The notes: generated from the letters alone by a model not told the origin. A stretch of DNA of 64,000 bases from Corynebacterium pseudopelargi (GCF_003814005.1 NZ_CP033898.1:806001-870000), one strand, 5' to 3'; shown: positions 19,550-29,538, counted from the stretch's first letter. Numbers and translations: made by a program.

Positions 19550-19608
19550 ATCCCCCATCACCTGCTGTGCGAGTGTCCCTCAGCGCTAAAAAGAAGGTGG
19601 TGGGGGAT
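19550..19608 (+). terminator. Long hairpin after sepF, possible terminator
   Basis: ATCCCCCATCACC (19550-19562) pairs with GGTGGTGGGGGAT (19596-19608) over 13 bp with one U-G pair and a 33-nt loop. The 3' side lacks a clear T-run, so termination efficiency is uncertain. A -10-like TAGAAT (19617-19622) lies just after it and may serve yggT. Confidence 0.5.
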
Positions 19609-19663
19609 TGCTCATGTAGAATGCCGGTGTTCAGCTAATAGAAATAGAAATCGTGGGAACCTC

Positions 19664-19963
19664 GTGAGTCTAGTTTTTGACATCCTGATTCTGCTCCTCA
19701 CCATCTACACCTGGATCTTAATTGCGCGCATTTTAATTGAGATGATCCAGTCCTTTTCGCGCCGCTTTACCGCGCCGCGTTGGTTTATGGTGATTGCCGA
19801 ATTCTTCTTCGTGCTCACCGATCCGCCGGTGCGTCTGCTGCGTCGTTGGATTCCGCCGCTGCGTCTTGGGCAAGTTGCGTTAGACGTTTCCATCCTGGTG
19901 TTGTTCTTCGGAATCCAGCTTTTGATCATCTTGCTGCGTGTGCTGCAAGCACAATTTATATAA
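19664..19963 (+). CDS. YggT family membrane protein
   Basis: A 99-residue protein with two hydrophobic segments (about 4-25 and 62-95) separated by a basic loop with FFVLTDPPVRLLRRWIPPLRLGQVALD, the hallmark of the YggT family. Members sit between sepF and divIVA in Gram-positive genomes and are thought to affect envelope or division processes, but their biochemical role is unknown. The start is GTG at 19664. A hairpin and a possible promoter upstream suggest partial independence from sepF. Confidence 0.88.
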   Translation: MSLVFDILILLLTIYTWILIARILIEMIQSFSRRFTAPRWFMVIAEFFFVLTDPPVRLLRRWIPPLRLGQVALDVSILVLFFGIQLLIILLRVLQAQFI

Positions 19964-20137
19964 GGTTGAGCTTGAACCTGAGGTATGCGGAGGTTTTTAA
20001 TTATCCGCGACCTGGGCTTTTCTAAGTTTTTCTAGGTAATTTGCCTGTCAATGTAGGAAAGCACCAGGAAGGTTCGCTAAACTTTCAGTGGAAACAACTA
20101 GATGTAGTGATACGTGGTTGCCTAACCGAGTATCAGT

Positions 20138-20189
20138 GCACAATATTTGATGAATTTTGTGCAAAGTTCCCACAATCTTCCGGTTGTGC
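20138..20189. promoter_or_regulatory. Repeated GCACAA/TTGTGC elements upstream of divIVA
   Basis: The 302-nt gap between yggT and divIVA contains no gene. GCACAA (20138-20143) and TTGTGC (20157-20162) form an inverted pair around an AT-rich centre, and TTGTGC recurs at 20184-20189. This is a candidate control region for divIVA. No promoter can be fixed with confidence. Confidence 0.35.
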
Positions 20190-20265
20190 GATATTTTGGA
20201 CAAAGACACATATTGTTCCTGGGCGTTGCCTGGGAGCGAAGAACCATCTCGAAGGGAAGAGCTCC

Positions 20266-21228
20266 ATGCCGCTGACTCCAGCCGATGTGCATAACGTCGC
20301 TTTTAGTAAGCCACCGATCGGCAAGCGCGGATACAACGAGGACGAGGTTGACCAGTTCCTTGACCTGGTTGAGGACACGCTTGCGGAGATCCAGGAAGAA
20401 AACGAGGACCTCCGTCAGCAGGTTGAGGAGCTGAAGGCAGAATCGGGCCAGTCGGCTCCCGCGCCTGTTCGTACCGCTGCCTCCGCCGACGAGTCCAAGA
20501 TCCGCGAGGAAATCGAGGCTTCGCTCAAGGCCGAGTACGAAGGCAAGCTTGCCGACGCCCGCCGCGCCGCAGAGCAGGCACAGGGCGAACTTGCCAGTGC
20601 CCGCAAGGAACTGAAGTCGGCTCAGGAAGAGGCTCGTCGCGCTAAGTCTTCGAGCGCTCAGCCACAGGCCGCTGCTGCAGCAGCACCGGTTGCCAATGAT
20701 GAGCCGGCCAGCGCCGAGACTCACATGCAGGCCGCCAAGGTGCTCTCGCTTGCCCAAGAGATGGCCGATCGCCTCACCTCCGATGCGCGCAGCGAGTCCG
20801 ACTCCATGCTCACTGAGGCCCGTGAGGCCGCAGATAAGCGCGTCCGCGAGGCCGTGGAGCGTGCCAAGCGCACCGTCGAAGAAGCAGAGCAGAAGGCACA
20901 CGCACAGCTTTCCGACGCAAAGCAGCGCTCCGAGACCATGGTTTCTGAGGCCAAGCAGAAGTCCGAAAAGACCATCGCCGATGCCAATGCTCAGGCTGAG
21001 GCTCAGGTACGTAAGGCCGAAGACAAGGCTAACGCCCTGCAGGCAGATGCCGAGCGCAAGCACACCGAGATCATGGCTACCGTGAAGCAGCAGCAAAATG
21101 CGCTTGAAACCCGCATCGCAGAGCTGCGCACCTTCGAGCGTGAGTACCGCACTCGCCTCAAGACCCTCCTGCAAAGCCAGTTGGAGGATCTTGAAAGCCG
21201 CAGCACCTCCGCACCTGAAGGTCGCTAA
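20266..21228 (+). CDS. divIVA: Polar growth organiser DivIVA (Wag31)
   Basis: Coiled-coil scaffold that gathers at curved membrane at the cell poles and directs apical peptidoglycan synthesis in Actinobacteria. The 320 residues have the DivIVA N-terminal lipid-binding domain ([19 protein letters not shown] then [15 protein letters not shown]). A first coiled coil, an Ala/Pro-rich linker (about 140-160) and a long C-terminal coiled coil rich in Ala/Glu/Lys follow. I chose the ATG at 20266 after GAAGGGAAG. The open frame extends 225 nt upstream into what is clearly the untranslated region. A strong terminator follows. Confidence 0.96.
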   Translation: MPLTPADVHNVAFSKPPIGKRGYNEDEVDQFLDLVEDTLAEIQEENEDLRQQVEELKAESGQSAPAPVRTAASADESKIREEIEASLKAEYEGKLADARRAAEQAQGELASARKELKSAQEEARRAKSSSAQPQAAAAAAPVANDEPASAETHMQAAKVLSLAQEMADRLTSDARSESDSMLTEAREAADKRVREAVERAKRTVEEAEQKAHAQLSDAKQRSETMVSEAKQKSEKTIADANAQAEAQVRKAEDKANALQADAERKHTEIMATVKQQQNALETRIAELRTFEREYRTRLKTLLQSQLEDLESRSTSAPEGR

Positions 21229-21251
21229 TCACAAGCCCTAAGGCTTCCTAG

Positions 21252-21290
21252 AAGCAGCCCCGCCGAAGAAGGTGGGGCTGCTTTCTTTTT
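21252..21290 (+). terminator. Rho-independent terminator after divIVA
   Basis: AAGCAGCCCC (21252-21261) pairs exactly with GGGGCTGCTT (21274-21283); the stem extends inward by three more pairs including one G-U. A T-rich tract (TTTCTTTTT) follows. It closes the dcw transcription unit before the ileS leader. Confidence 0.93.
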
Positions 21291-21336
21291 CCTTGGCGCT
21301 GAAACAATGAGGCCAAGATGCGCTATAGTGTGTGAC

Positions 21337-21512
21337 CGTATGGCTTTGATCCGGCAATCACCGGGGAGCCTTCGGAAGAAACCTCGAGGCCTTTATGGCT
21401 TCACACCGGGGGAGTAGAACCGAACGGGTGGGACCGTCATCTCCTTCATAACGAAGCGGAGTAGCTTGCACTACTCAAGCAGGGTGGTACCGCGTGGGAA
21501 ACCGCGTCCCTG
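21337..21512 (+). promoter_or_regulatory. Ileucine T-box riboswitch (translational type) for ileS
   Basis: The leader of ileS has the actinobacterial T-box layout. A very short stem I closes by GGCT...AGCC (21342-21370) with a CCGG hairpin whose terminal loop CAATCA carries the specifier codon AUC (21357-21359) for isoleucine. The downstream T-box sequence AGGGTGGTACCGCG lies at 21481-21494, where uncharged tRNA-Ile ends would pair. The following GC-rich segment can instead sequester the ribosome site AAGGAG (21533-21538). A placement of the codon in the apical loop is known for ultrashort stem I T-boxes. Such leaders raise ileS translation when tRNA-Ile is uncharged. Confidence 0.92.
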
Positions 21513-21544
21513 CCAACAAATACGAAGTTATGAAGGAGCACGTT

Positions 21545-24500
21545 ATGGGTGATGTTGGCAGCGTATATCCGCGCGTAGATATGACGGGTGGATCTTCCAA
21601 GTTCCCTGATATGGAACGCGAAGTGCTGGATTATTGGAAGCAAGACGATACTTTCCAGGCAACGATCGATAACCGCAAGGGCAATAAGGAATACGTCTTT
21701 TATGACGGCCCTCCCTTTGCCAACGGCCTGCCACACTATGGCCACCTGCTTACCGGCTACGTCAAAGATATTGTTCCTCGCTACCAAACCATGCGCGGCT
21801 ACATGGTGCCCCGCGTCTTTGGTTGGGATACCCACGGCCTTCCAGCAGAGCTCGAGGCCGAAAAGCAGCTCGGCATCAAGGACAAGGGCGAAATCGAGCA
21901 AATGGGTTTGGCCAAGTTCAATGATTACTGCGCTACCTCGGTGCTCCGCTACACCAAGGAGTGGGAAGAATACGTCACCCGGCAGGCACGCTGGGTGGAC
22001 TTTGAGCACGGCTACAAGACCATGGATCCCGGCTATATGGAATCGGTGATCTGGGCCTTTAAGCAGCTTTACGAAAAAGGCCTGGTGTACCAAGGCTTCC
22101 GCGTTCTGCCATATTCCTGGGCCGAGCACACCCCACTTTCTAACCAGGAAACGCGTCTGGACGACTCTTATAAGATGCGCCAAGACCCAACGCTTACCGT
22201 GACCTTCCCCATCACTGGGGTAAAAGAAGGTGCGGCAGCCGATGAGGATCTCGTGGGAGCACTCGCGCTTGCGTGGACCACGACTCCCTGGACCTTGCCT
22301 TCCAACCTCGCCCTTGCCGTCAACCCAGAGGTTGAATACGTACTGCTGGCTCCGGGTGCGGGTTGCGTCGACAAGCTTGAAGGCCAGCGAGTGTTGCTGG
22401 CGCAGGCACTTGTTGGGCAATACGCCAAGGAACTCGGCGATTATGAGTTGCTACAAACGCTCAAAGGTAGCGAGCTTGTAGGCCTCGAATACCAGCCGAT
22501 CTTTGATTACTTCAAGGATCAGCCCAACGCCTTCCAAATCTTGGCAGCCGATTACGTCACCACCGAAGACGGTACGGGCATCGTGCACCAGGCACCGGCG
22601 TTTGGTGAAGACGATATGAACACCTGTAAAGAGGCCGGCATCGACGTGGTGATCCCGGTGGATCTCGATGGCAAATTCACCAACGAGGTGCCTGAATATG
22701 CCGGTTTGCTCGTGTTTGATGCCAATAAAGACATCATTCGTGACCTCAAAGCCGCCGGCAGGGTAGTGCGCCACCAAACCATCGAGCACTCCTACCCCCA
22801 CTCCTGGCGCTCCGGTGAACCGCTGATCTACATGGCGCTGCCTTCTTGGTTTGTCAACGTGACAAAGATCCGCGAGCGCATGGTCGAGCTCAACCAGGAA
22901 ATCGAGTGGATGCCCGAGCACATCCGCGATGGCCAATTTGGTAAGTGGCTTGAAAATGCCCGCGACTGGAACATCTCCCGTTCGCGCTACTGGGGCTCAC
23001 CCATCCCGGTGTGGGTATCGGATAACGATGAGTACCCGCGCGTGGATGTCTATGGTTCGCTCGACGAGCTGGAGCAAGACTTTGGTGTGAGGCCAAAGAA
23101 CCTCCACCGCCCCTACATTGACGAGCTCACCCGCCCGAACCCTGATGATCCAACGGGCAAGTCCACCATGCGTCGCGTGCCCGACGTGCTCGACGTGTGG
23201 TTCGACTCAGGCTCCATGCCCTTTGCGCAGTTCCACTATCCCTTCGAGAACAAGGAGTTCTTCGAAGAGCACAACCCGGCAGATTTCATTGTCGAATACA
23301 TCGGCCAGACCCGCGGCTGGTTCTACCTGCTGCACGTGCTCTCTGTGGCGCTGTTTGATCGCCCAGCGTTTAAGAAGGTCGTAGCCCACGGCATCGTGCT
23401 CGGCGATGACGGGCTGAAGATGAGCAAGTCTAAGGGCAATTACCCCAACGTCAATGAGGTCTTCGACCGAGACGGCTCCGATGCGATGCGCTGGTTCCTC
23501 ATGTCCAGCCCCATCCTTCGCGGCGGCAACCTCATCGTTACGGAGCAGGGCATCCGCGAGGGCGTGCGCCAGGCATTGCTGCCCATGTGGAACGCCTATT
23601 CCTTCTTGCAGCTCTATTCCTCCAAGCCTGCTCAGTGGTCGGTGGATTCCACCAACACCCTGGATCGCTACATCTTGGCCAAGCTGCACGACCTGGTGGC
23701 AAACACCACCGAGGCTTTGGATAACACCGATATTGCTCGGGCTTGCGACGAGGTGCGTTGGTTCTGCGATGCCATGACCAACTGGTATGTGCGCCGTTCC
23801 CGCGAGCGTTTCTGGGAAGGCGACCAGGCACACCCCGAGGCCTTCAACACCTTGTACACGGTGCTTGAAACCCTCACCCGCGTTGCAGCTCCGCTGCTGC
23901 CGATGGCAACCGAGGTGATCTGGCGTGGTCTCACCGGTGGGCGTTCTGTGCACCTGCAGGATTACCCCAATGCCGAAGACTTCCCGGCAGACGACGCCCT
24001 GGTGGCCGCCATGGACGATGTGCGCAAGGTGTGCTCGGCAACCAGCAGCATCCGCAAGGCAAATAAGCTGCGCAACCGCCTGCCGCTGGCCAAGCTCACC
24101 GTGGCGCTGCCTCAAGCCGAGCGCCTCGAGCCCTTCAAGGCCATCATCGGTGATGAAGTCAACGTCAAGGAAGTGGTGCTTACCTCCGATGTTGATGCTG
24201 TGGGCCGTTTCGAGGTGGCCGTCAATGCCAAGGTGGCAGGGCCGCGCTTGGGCAAGGATGTGCAAAAGGCCATCAAGGCAGTCAAGTCCGGCAACTATGA
24301 GCGCCGCGGCGACGTGGTGCTAGCCGATGGCATCGAATTGCGCGAAGGGGAATTTAGCGAGCGCCTCGTTGCTGCGAACCCCGATCACACCGCCCGCATC
24401 GATGGTGTGGATGGGCTCGTGGTGCTCGACCTTGAGGTCACCGAGGAGCTCGAGGCAGAAGGCTGGGCTGCCGACGTGGTGCGCGGATTGCAAGATGCGC

Positions 24501-24697
24501 GCAAGGTCAAGGGCTTTGCAGTCTCCGATCGCATTGAGGTGGTGTTGGTGGCCGATAAGGTTGAGTGGGCCAAGCGCCACCAAGACATGATTGCCAAGGA
24601 AGTGCTTGCCACCTCCTTCGAGGTGCTAGGTGCAGACAGCCCTGCAGGCGAGCAGGACATCATCCCTGGCGTCAGCGCTACCTTGCACAAGGTATAG
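21545..24697 (+). CDS. ileS: Isoleucyl-tRNA synthetase
   Basis: Class I aminoacyl-tRNA synthetase charging tRNA-Ile, with editing of valine. The 1050 residues include the HIGH-type motif HYGH (64-67), the CP1 editing domain, KMSKS (625-629) and an anticodon-binding domain. Length and sequence resemble the longer, eukaryote-like IleS form found in actinobacteria, a form often little affected by mupirocin; that last point is inference from the family. I chose the ATG at 21545, 6 nt after AAGGAG. Upstream in-frame starts at 21494 and 21530 lie inside the T-box or before the ribosome site. Confidence 0.96.
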   Translation: MGDVGSVYPRVDMTGGSSKFPDMEREVLDYWKQDDTFQATIDNRKGNKEYVFYDGPPFANGLPHYGHLLTGYVKDIVPRYQTMRGYMVPRVFGWDTHGLPAELEAEKQLGIKDKGEIEQMGLAKFNDYCATSVLRYTKEWEEYVTRQARWVDFEHGYKTMDPGYMESVIWAFKQLYEKGLVYQGFRVLPYSWAEHTPLSNQETRLDDSYKMRQDPTLTVTFPITGVKEGAAADEDLVGALALAWTTTPWTLPSNLALAVNPEVEYVLLAPGAGCVDKLEGQRVLLAQALVGQYAKELGDYELLQTLKGSELVGLEYQPIFDYFKDQPNAFQILAADYVTTEDGTGIVHQAPAFGEDDMNTCKEAGIDVVIPVDLDGKFTNEVPEYAGLLVFDANKDIIRDLKAAGRVVRHQTIEHSYPHSWRSGEPLIYMALPSWFVNVTKIRERMVELNQEIEWMPEHIRDGQFGKWLENARDWNISRSRYWGSPIPVWVSDNDEYPRVDVYGSLDELEQDFGVRPKNLHRPYIDELTRPNPDDPTGKSTMRRVPDVLDVWFDSGSMPFAQFHYPFENKEFFEEHNPADFIVEYIGQTRGWFYLLHVLSVALFDRPAFKKVVAHGIVLGDDGLKMSKSKGNYPNVNEVFDRDGSDAMRWFLMSSPILRGGNLIVTEQGIREGVRQALLPMWNAYSFLQLYSSKPAQWSVDSTNTLDRYILAKLHDLVANTTEALDNTDIARACDEVRWFCDAMTNWYVRRSRERFWEGDQAHPEAFNTLYTVLETLTRVAAPLLPMATEVIWRGLTGGRSVHLQDYPNAEDFPADDALVAAMDDVRKVCSATSSIRKANKLRNRLPLAKLTVALPQAERLEPFKAIIGDEVNVKEVVLTSDVDAVGRFEVAVNAKVAGPRLGKDVQKAIKAVKSGNYERRGDVVLADGIELREGEFSERLVAANPDHTARIDGVDGLVVLDLEVTEELEAEGWAADVVRGLQDARKVKGFAVSDRIEVVLVADKVEWAKRHQDMIAKEVLATSFEVLGADSPAGEQDIIPGVSATLHKV

Positions 24698-24733
24698 CCT
24701 GCTTCGATATTGTGTTCGACCCAGCGTTCGCGG

Positions 24734-24751
24734 TAGCCTACAAGAGCTATG
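24734..24751 (+). promoter_or_regulatory. Candidate leaderless promoter of dinB
   Basis: TAGCCT (24734-24739) fits a TANNNT -10 and ends 9 nt before the ATG at 24749. No ribosome site precedes the start. Transcription would begin at or next to the start codon. Confidence 0.4.
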
Positions 24752-26089
24752 CGACGCTGGGTTTTGCACATCGATATGGACGCGTTCTACGCCTCCTGTG
24801 AGCAACTCACGCGCCCCACGTTGCGCGGCCGCCCCGTCCTTGTTGGCGGCGTGAGTGGCCGAGGCGTGGTTGCCGGCTGCTCCTATGAAGCAAGGGTGCT
24901 TGGAGCTCATTCAGCCATGCCCATGTACCAGGCTCGCACGCTGGTTGGCTACCGAGGCGTGACCGTTGCCCCGCGCGCTGCGTTATATAAGCACCTTTCA
25001 AGGAAAGCCTTTGAAGTGTTTGCGGAATTCGGCGGCGTGGTTGAGCAAGTATCCATCGACGAAGCCTTTCTAGAGCCCGAAGCGATCCAAGACCTCGAAC
25101 CAGAACAGGTGCGCACCTGGGTAGAACAGATGCGCGCGGCGGTGCGTAAGCGCACCGGGCTTACTGCATCGGTGGGGTGTGGCCCTGGCAAACAAATCGC
25201 AAAAATTGGCTCAGGTCTAGCCAAGCCCGATGGGGTAGCGCTAATTCCCCAGGAATCCCTCGCAAGCGTGATCCACCCGCTTCCGGTAGGCAAGCTCTGG
25301 GGTGTAGGGCCTGTAACCAGGCAAAAGCTCGGGCAGCTCGGTATTGAAACGATTGGCGATCTAGCCGCGATGACGCAGCGAGAGGTCGACATTTCCCTTG
25401 GCGCGACGGTGGGCAGGGCGTTGTGGATGATGGCGCGAGGCCACGATGATCGTCCGGTTGAGGTGCGCAAAATTGCCAAGCAAATCTCCGCGGAGCACAC
25501 CTACCCGAAAGACCTCACGAGCATCCCAGAGGTGGATGCGGCCTTGGAGCGCGCAGCCAATGATGCGCATCGTCGTTTGCTTCACGACGGCCGCGGGGCC
25601 AGAACCATCACCGTCAAATTGAAAATGGCCGATTTTCATACCGAATCGCGTTCTGCCACCTTGGATTACGCCACCGATAACCTAGATACGCTCAAGGCGA
25701 TGGCAAAAAAGCTGCTGCGCTATCCCGATGACGTCGGGCCGATTCGGCTCGTAGGGGTGGGGTTCTCAGGGCTTGATCAAGCCCGCCAAGATGTGTTATT
25801 TCCAGAGCTAGACCAGGTAGTAAGTACCGAACGCGATGTTGATTATGAGGCAGGGGTGCGCGATCACCACGCCCCGATCGAAGTAGTGCTCGAACAACAG
25901 GAACAGGGCTGGAAGGCCACCCAGGATGTGGTGCATCCAGAATTTGGGCACGGCTGGATTCAAGGCATTGGGCTAGGCAAGCTCACCGTGCGTTTTGAAA
26001 CCCGCAGCACAGGGGTGGGGCGGGTGAAAACCTTCGATGCCTCAGACCCAGCCCTGCAGCCAGGTGATCCTCTCGATAGCTTGGCTTAG
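24749..26089 (+). CDS. dinB: DNA polymerase IV (Y family)
   Basis: Error-prone translesion polymerase. The 446 residues show the palm motif DMDAFYASCE (9-18) and the catalytic SIDEAFLE at about 102, both with their metal-binding acidic residues. Helix-hairpin-helix segments follow with VGKLWGVGPVTRQKLGQLGI, and then a little-finger domain. The protein is longer than E. coli DinB (351), having a C-terminal extension of roughly 80 residues. The start at 24749 lacks a ribosome site and is probably leaderless. It converges with the asparaginase gene, the two stop codons overlapping by 4 nt, with no terminator visible between them. Confidence 0.93.
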   Translation: MRRWVLHIDMDAFYASCEQLTRPTLRGRPVLVGGVSGRGVVAGCSYEARVLGAHSAMPMYQARTLVGYRGVTVAPRAALYKHLSRKAFEVFAEFGGVVEQVSIDEAFLEPEAIQDLEPEQVRTWVEQMRAAVRKRTGLTASVGCGPGKQIAKIGSGLAKPDGVALIPQESLASVIHPLPVGKLWGVGPVTRQKLGQLGIETIGDLAAMTQREVDISLGATVGRALWMMARGHDDRPVEVRKIAKQISAEHTYPKDLTSIPEVDAALERAANDAHRRLLHDGRGARTITVKLKMADFHTESRSATLDYATDNLDTLKAMAKKLLRYPDDVGPIRLVGVGFSGLDQARQDVLFPELDQVVSTERDVDYEAGVRDHHAPIEVVLEQQEQGWKATQDVVHPEFGHGWIQGIGLGKLTVRFETRSTGVGRVKTFDASDPALQPGDPLDSLA

Positions 26090-27027
26090 AACAACGTCGC
26101 CGGATGCACACCAGATGCGATGGCGATGGCAAGCAACACCCGAGCCTGGCCGGCACGGAAGTAGGTAGAACCAATCGCGCCTTTGTGCGCCAGGGTCGAA
26201 CCACCCCCGGCACCGCCATAGGTGCCTGCAACCTCGCCGCGAGGCACACGCGTGCTGATCACGACGGGGATATCGGCTTCAAGGGCAGCATCTAAGGCCT
26301 TGGCCATCTCGGTACCAACATTGCCGGAGCCCATGGCCTCGATAACTAAGCCCTGCGCGCCGTGTTCGATGGCGGCGTGCACCAGATGCCCATCGGCGCC
26401 GGGGTAGGCGCTAATGATGGGCACATTGATGCCCTTGAGGTGCTGTGGGGCTACCGGATCGGCGCGTCGAGGCTCTTCTGGCCCATTGGTGGCAAAGGCG
26501 AGTTCATCTTGAGCATGCCACTTCACACACCCTCGGGCAGGTAGTACCGCGTGGCCAAATACGACCAAAACGCCGATGTCTTTGGCCGAAGCATCAGAGG
26601 CCACCATCACGGCCTCGAAAAGATTGCCGGGACCATCGCTTTGAGGATGGTTGAAAGGCTTTTGTGCCCCGGTCAGCACGATGGGGCGAGGATCGTTGTG
26701 GAAGGTATCGAGCGCGATGGCTGTTTCTTCCATGGAATCAGTGCCGTGGGTGATCACGACACCGATCACGTTGTCTTCTTCTAAAGCATCATGGCTTGCT
26801 TGAAGAATTTCGTCGATATCGCCAAAGTTCATGGAAGAAGAATCCAGGCGATTTAATTCGCGCACCTCAAGCTCGAGGTTGCCGGCAAATCGTTGCGCTA
26901 CTGGCTCAACCAATGCTTGGCCACTGACGGTGGGAATGAGTGCGCCGCGTTCATCGGCGGTACAAGCGATGGTGCCACCGGTGGTGATCACAATAACTTT
27001 GGGCAATGGTTCTTTCGAATCATTCAT
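26086..27027 (-). CDS. ansA: L-asparaginase
   Basis: Hydrolyses asparagine to aspartate and ammonia. The 313 residues carry both catalytic threonine motifs of the bacterial asparaginase family: TTGGTIA near the N-terminus and THGTDSMEETA about 75 residues later. A C-terminal Gly-rich GTYGGAGGGSTLAHKG segment follows. No signal peptide is visible, so it is probably cytoplasmic. I chose the ATG at 27027 because conservation begins soon after. An in-frame ATG at 27093 would add 22 residues without family resemblance. Neither start has a good ribosome site. Confidence 0.88.
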   Translation of the reverse strand: MNDSKEPLPKVIVITTGGTIACTADERGALIPTVSGQALVEPVAQRFAGNLELEVRELNRLDSSSMNFGDIDEILQASHDALEEDNVIGVVITHGTDSMEETAIALDTFHNDPRPIVLTGAQKPFNHPQSDGPGNLFEAVMVASDASAKDIGVLVVFGHAVLPARGCVKWHAQDELAFATNGPEEPRRADPVAPQHLKGINVPIISAYPGADGHLVHAAIEHGAQGLVIEAMGSGNVGTEMAKALDAALEADIPVVISTRVPRGEVAGTYGGAGGGSTLAHKGAIGSTYFRAGQARVLLAIAIASGVHPATLF

Positions 27028-27182
27028 GCTTTGAGCTTGCCATATAAGCAGATTGCGTGTGGCCAACGGGTTGGGCTTTATCGAGTTTTTCATAGGAACG
27101 CGCTACCATTTGCCCGAGAAGCCCGCATCGATGTGGCAGCTTGCTAGCTGCTAACTCGATGCCCCAACACGAAGGAGAACTC

Positions 27183-27833
27183 GTGAAGCTTTCCAAAACG
27201 CTGGCAGCAACCGCAGCCTTGAGCATGGCCTTGACCATGGCGGCCTGCTCGAATGACGACGATAAGGAAGCAGAGTCCAGCAGCTCTTCTACTTCGAGCT
27301 CCAAGGCGGCCGCTCAGGCAGAAATGCCCACCGCCGCTGACCTCAATGCGATCGTTGCAGTGGCCACCGACCCCAACGCTCCTATTGAAGAAAAGCAACA
27401 AACCGTCCAGGGCAGCAATGTGGACCCGGCCCTGTTTGAGGTGCTGACTCGCTCGAAGCAAGAATCCGGCGCCGAGTTCATCGTGGTTGATCCGGTCCTT
27501 CCCGGCTATGCACCGAACTCGGTATTGGCAACCGTGAACGTCAATATCCCCGAGCAGGAACCCCAGACGGCCGACAATGTCGAGTTCATCTTCGAAGATG
27601 GCCGTTGGAAGCTCAGCCAAGACTGGGCTTGTACCTTGCTTAAGAACTCCGTGCCTGCAGATCAAGTACCGCCCATGTGCATCGACGAGCCAGCACCGCC
27701 GGCTCCTGTTGAGGGCGAAGCACCGGCACCTGAGGCGCCGGCTGCTGATGCGCCTGCACCAGAGGCACCTCCTGCCGATGCACCTGCACCCGAAGCACCG
27801 GCGCCAGAGGCTCCGGCACCGGAAGCTCAATAA
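27183..27833 (+). CDS. Lipoprotein with Mtb12-like domain and Pro/Ala-rich tail
   Basis: Predicted secreted lipoprotein of 216 residues. A lipoprotein signal (VKLSKTLAATAALSMALTMAAC, lipobox ending MAAC with Cys at about 22) is followed by a Ser/Glu-rich spacer. A domain at about 40-150 resembles the mycobacterial low-molecular-weight antigen Mtb12 (PTAADLNAIVAVATDPN and FIFEDGRWKLSQDWACTLL). The C-terminus is a run of PAPEAP/ADAPAPEAP repeats that could span the cell wall. The start is GTG at 27183, with GAAGGAG 5 nt upstream. Lgt and LspA, both encoded in this window, would process it. The function is unknown. Confidence 0.82.
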   Translation: MKLSKTLAATAALSMALTMAACSNDDDKEAESSSSSTSSSKAAAQAEMPTAADLNAIVAVATDPNAPIEEKQQTVQGSNVDPALFEVLTRSKQESGAEFIVVDPVLPGYAPNSVLATVNVNIPEQEPQTADNVEFIFEDGRWKLSQDWACTLLKNSVPADQVPPMCIDEPAPPAPVEGEAPAPEAPAADAPAPEAPPADAPAPEAPAPEAPAPEAQ

Positions 27834-27852
27834 GCTAAGTCGCAGAAAAAAC

Positions 27853-27891
27853 CGCGGCGCACCCCTTTGAACACTGTTGGGGTGCGCCGCG
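27853..27891. terminator. Bidirectional terminator between two lipoprotein genes
   Basis: CGCGGCGCACCCC (27853-27865) pairs exactly with GGGGTGCGCCGCG (27879-27891) around a 13-nt loop. An A-run on the left (27845-27851) supplies the U-tract for the minus-strand gene. It serves the convergent pair. Confidence 0.85.
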
Positions 27892-27895
27892 TTGG

Positions 27896-27906
27896 CGTCG
27901 AAAAGC
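27896..27906 (+). repeat. Copy of the recurrent 11-mer CGTCGAAAAGC (intergenic)
   Basis: One of nine copies in the window. The others begin at 7253, 9362, 37789, 41933, 49846, 54121 and 56582 on the + strand, plus 42032-42042 on the minus strand. This copy lies between a terminator and a stop codon, so it is not explained by codon use. Confidence 0.75.
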
Positions 27907-27912
27907 TAGCTG

Positions 27913-28944
27913 CTATTGGCTATAGCGAACTGCCGCGCCGAAGTCCTGCAGCACCCGGGCCGGGGAATCGTCCTGGCCATAGACCACGCGGGTAATCGCG
28001 CTGAGCTCACCGGTCTGGGGGAGAGGCTCGCGCAAATCGATATGCAGCTTGGCGGTGCTCGTTGATTTAGAACTCAACACCTTCAACTGCACATCGCCGT
28101 CCTCGATGGCGCCCTCGGCCGGGCGGCGCTCAATGGTGGCATCGAGATCCACGGAAGCATCATCAAGCGCGCGGATTGTATAAGTGGTGGTTTGGAGCAT
28201 ATTAGTGCCAAGCGAGACCAAAGACTCCACGCTCCAGCGCCCGCCAACACCCAAAGCCTCATCGGGGAACACCACCTGATTAGCGACCAAGGTGCGCATA
28301 TATTCCTCAGTCACGCCACGTCCACGATCAGTGGCATCCACAGGGGCTGCGAAATTGACCGAGCTGATCTTCCCGCTGGCATCGGCAAACCAACCGGCCT
28401 GAAAACCATCGCTGGAAGCCACATCCTCGCCCAACTCCAAATCATCAATGCGCGGATTATGCAGGCGAAGCGTAATAGAACGCGAACCCTCATCACTGTT
28501 TACCTGCGCCTCGGCCTGGGCTTTCAAGGACGTCGTTTCAACCGATGCAGGGGCTTGGCTATCAACCTGCGCCTGATCACTTGCCTGCTGGCCAAAACCA
28601 CTGGCGATAGCCAAATTCACAGACTGCTGCGCATCGGCATCCTCATAGCGCAACACACGAGCAGGCTGCGCACCCTGATCAAGCACCTCCACCTTCGGCG
28701 CCTCGACGGTCACGCCGACAGCCTCTTCCACCTTGGCATCATCACCGGTTTCATCACTGCACGCTGCAAGGCTCAAAGCGCCACACAGGGCGAGTGCCAA
28801 AAACGCCCGCCGCCTTGAGCGCTGCGGCTTGAAGGCATGGCGATGGCCGCCGTCGTTGCTGGAAAGCGGCTTAGAAAGCGACTTGGAAATCGACTTAGAA
28901 ATCGGCTTAGAAAGCGAAGCTAAAAGCGGTGTTGTTCGGTCCAC
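27913..28944 (-). CDS. Putative lipoprotein with Tat-like signal and repeat-rich N-terminus
   Basis: A 343-residue protein I do not recognise by function. The N-terminus has four to five tandem SKP[LI]/SKS[LI] tetrapeptides encoded by 12-bp DNA repeats (28868-28915). Next comes RSRRRAFLALALCGALSLAAC, a lipoprotein signal whose RRAFLA resembles a twin-arginine motif, with the modified Cys in SLAAC. The mature part has a beta-rich pattern and no membrane helices. No ATG or GTG exists between the repeats and the signal. I chose the GTG at 28944 because TAACGT ends 7 nt before it (leaderless pattern). GTG 28953 and TTG 28971 are alternatives. Confidence 0.72.
   Translation of the reverse strand: MDRTTPLLASLSKPISKSISKSLSKPLSSNDGGHRHAFKPQRSRRRAFLALALCGALSLAACSDETGDDAKVEEAVGVTVEAPKVEVLDQGAQPARVLRYEDADAQQSVNLAIASGFGQQASDQAQVDSQAPASVETTSLKAQAEAQVNSDEGSRSITLRLHNPRIDDLELGEDVASSDGFQAGWFADASGKISSVNFAAPVDATDRGRGVTEEYMRTLVANQVVFPDEALGVGGRWSVESLVSLGTNMLQTTTYTIRALDDASVDLDATIERRPAEGAIEDGDVQLKVLSSKSTSTAKLHIDLREPLPQTGELSAITRVVYGQDDSPARVLQDFGAAVRYSQ
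28868..28915. repeat. Four tandem 12-bp units in the lipoprotein N-terminus
   Basis: Units GGCTTAGAAAGC, GACTTGGAAATC, GACTTAGAAATC and GGCTTAGAAAGC follow each other, preceded by a partial unit. They encode Ser-Lys-containing tetrapeptides on the minus strand, ahead of the signal peptide. Confidence 0.85.
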
Positions 28945-29028
28945 CCCAAGCACGTTACCGCACCCGATCAACCTGATGAGGGCAGTTCAGTTGGCACTTT
29001 GTGCTCCGAATTTGCAAAGATAAAGGCC

Positions 29029-29538
29029 GTGACGCGAAATGTAAGGAGTACGAGCAAGAATCGCTGGTTGATGATCCCGATCATCGCTGTAGTGGCATTG
29101 ATCGACCAAGTGGTCAAAGAAATCATGTTGCACCACCTCCAAGATGGCCAGGTGCACTACCTCATCGGAGATTGGTTCCGGTTTAGGCTGCTTTTTAATT
29201 CCGGTGCGGCGTTCTCATTTGGTGAAGGCGCCACCTGGATTTTCACCACGATCCAGCTCGGCTTCGTTATCGCAGTGCTGCTTTTAGGCCACCGCGTGCA
29301 AGATCGCTGGTCTGCAGTCGGGCTTGCGTTGATGGCCGGTGGGGCGCTTGGCAATGTCATCGATAGGCTCTTTCGCGCGCCCGGCTTCTTCGTAGGCCAC
29401 GTGGTGGATTTCATCTCCGTGGGCAATTTTGCAGTATTTAATCTCGCGGATTCGGCGATCACCTGCGGGGTAGTGGTGTTCGTCATTGGCATGCTGCTGC
29501 AAGACCGCCAGGCAAAAGCCGGTGATTCCCGTGCGTGA
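29029..29538 (+). CDS. lspA: Lipoprotein signal peptidase
   Basis: Membrane aspartyl protease that removes the signal peptide from diacylglyceryl-modified prolipoproteins. The protein has four transmembrane helices. The conserved motifs are LIDQVVK near the N-terminus, [12 protein letters not shown], the catalytic Asp in [12 protein letters not shown], and [20 protein letters not shown] with the second catalytic Asp. I chose the GTG at 29029 (169 residues); a TTG at 28999 is possible but is not preceded by a better site. It overlaps the downstream pseudouridine synthase gene by 8 nt. It is the functional partner of Lgt encoded at 60.5 kb. Confidence 0.93.
   Translation: MTRNVRSTSKNRWLMIPIIAVVALIDQVVKEIMLHHLQDGQVHYLIGDWFRFRLLFNSGAAFSFGEGATWIFTTIQLGFVIAVLLLGHRVQDRWSAVGLALMAGGALGNVIDRLFRAPGFFVGHVVDFISVGNFAVFNLADSAITCGVVVFVIGMLLQDRQAKAGDSRA

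Noticed and set aside
23207..24265. 352-codon minus-strand frame opposite ileS
   Set aside because: Codon-bias shadow; ileS is intact through this stretch.
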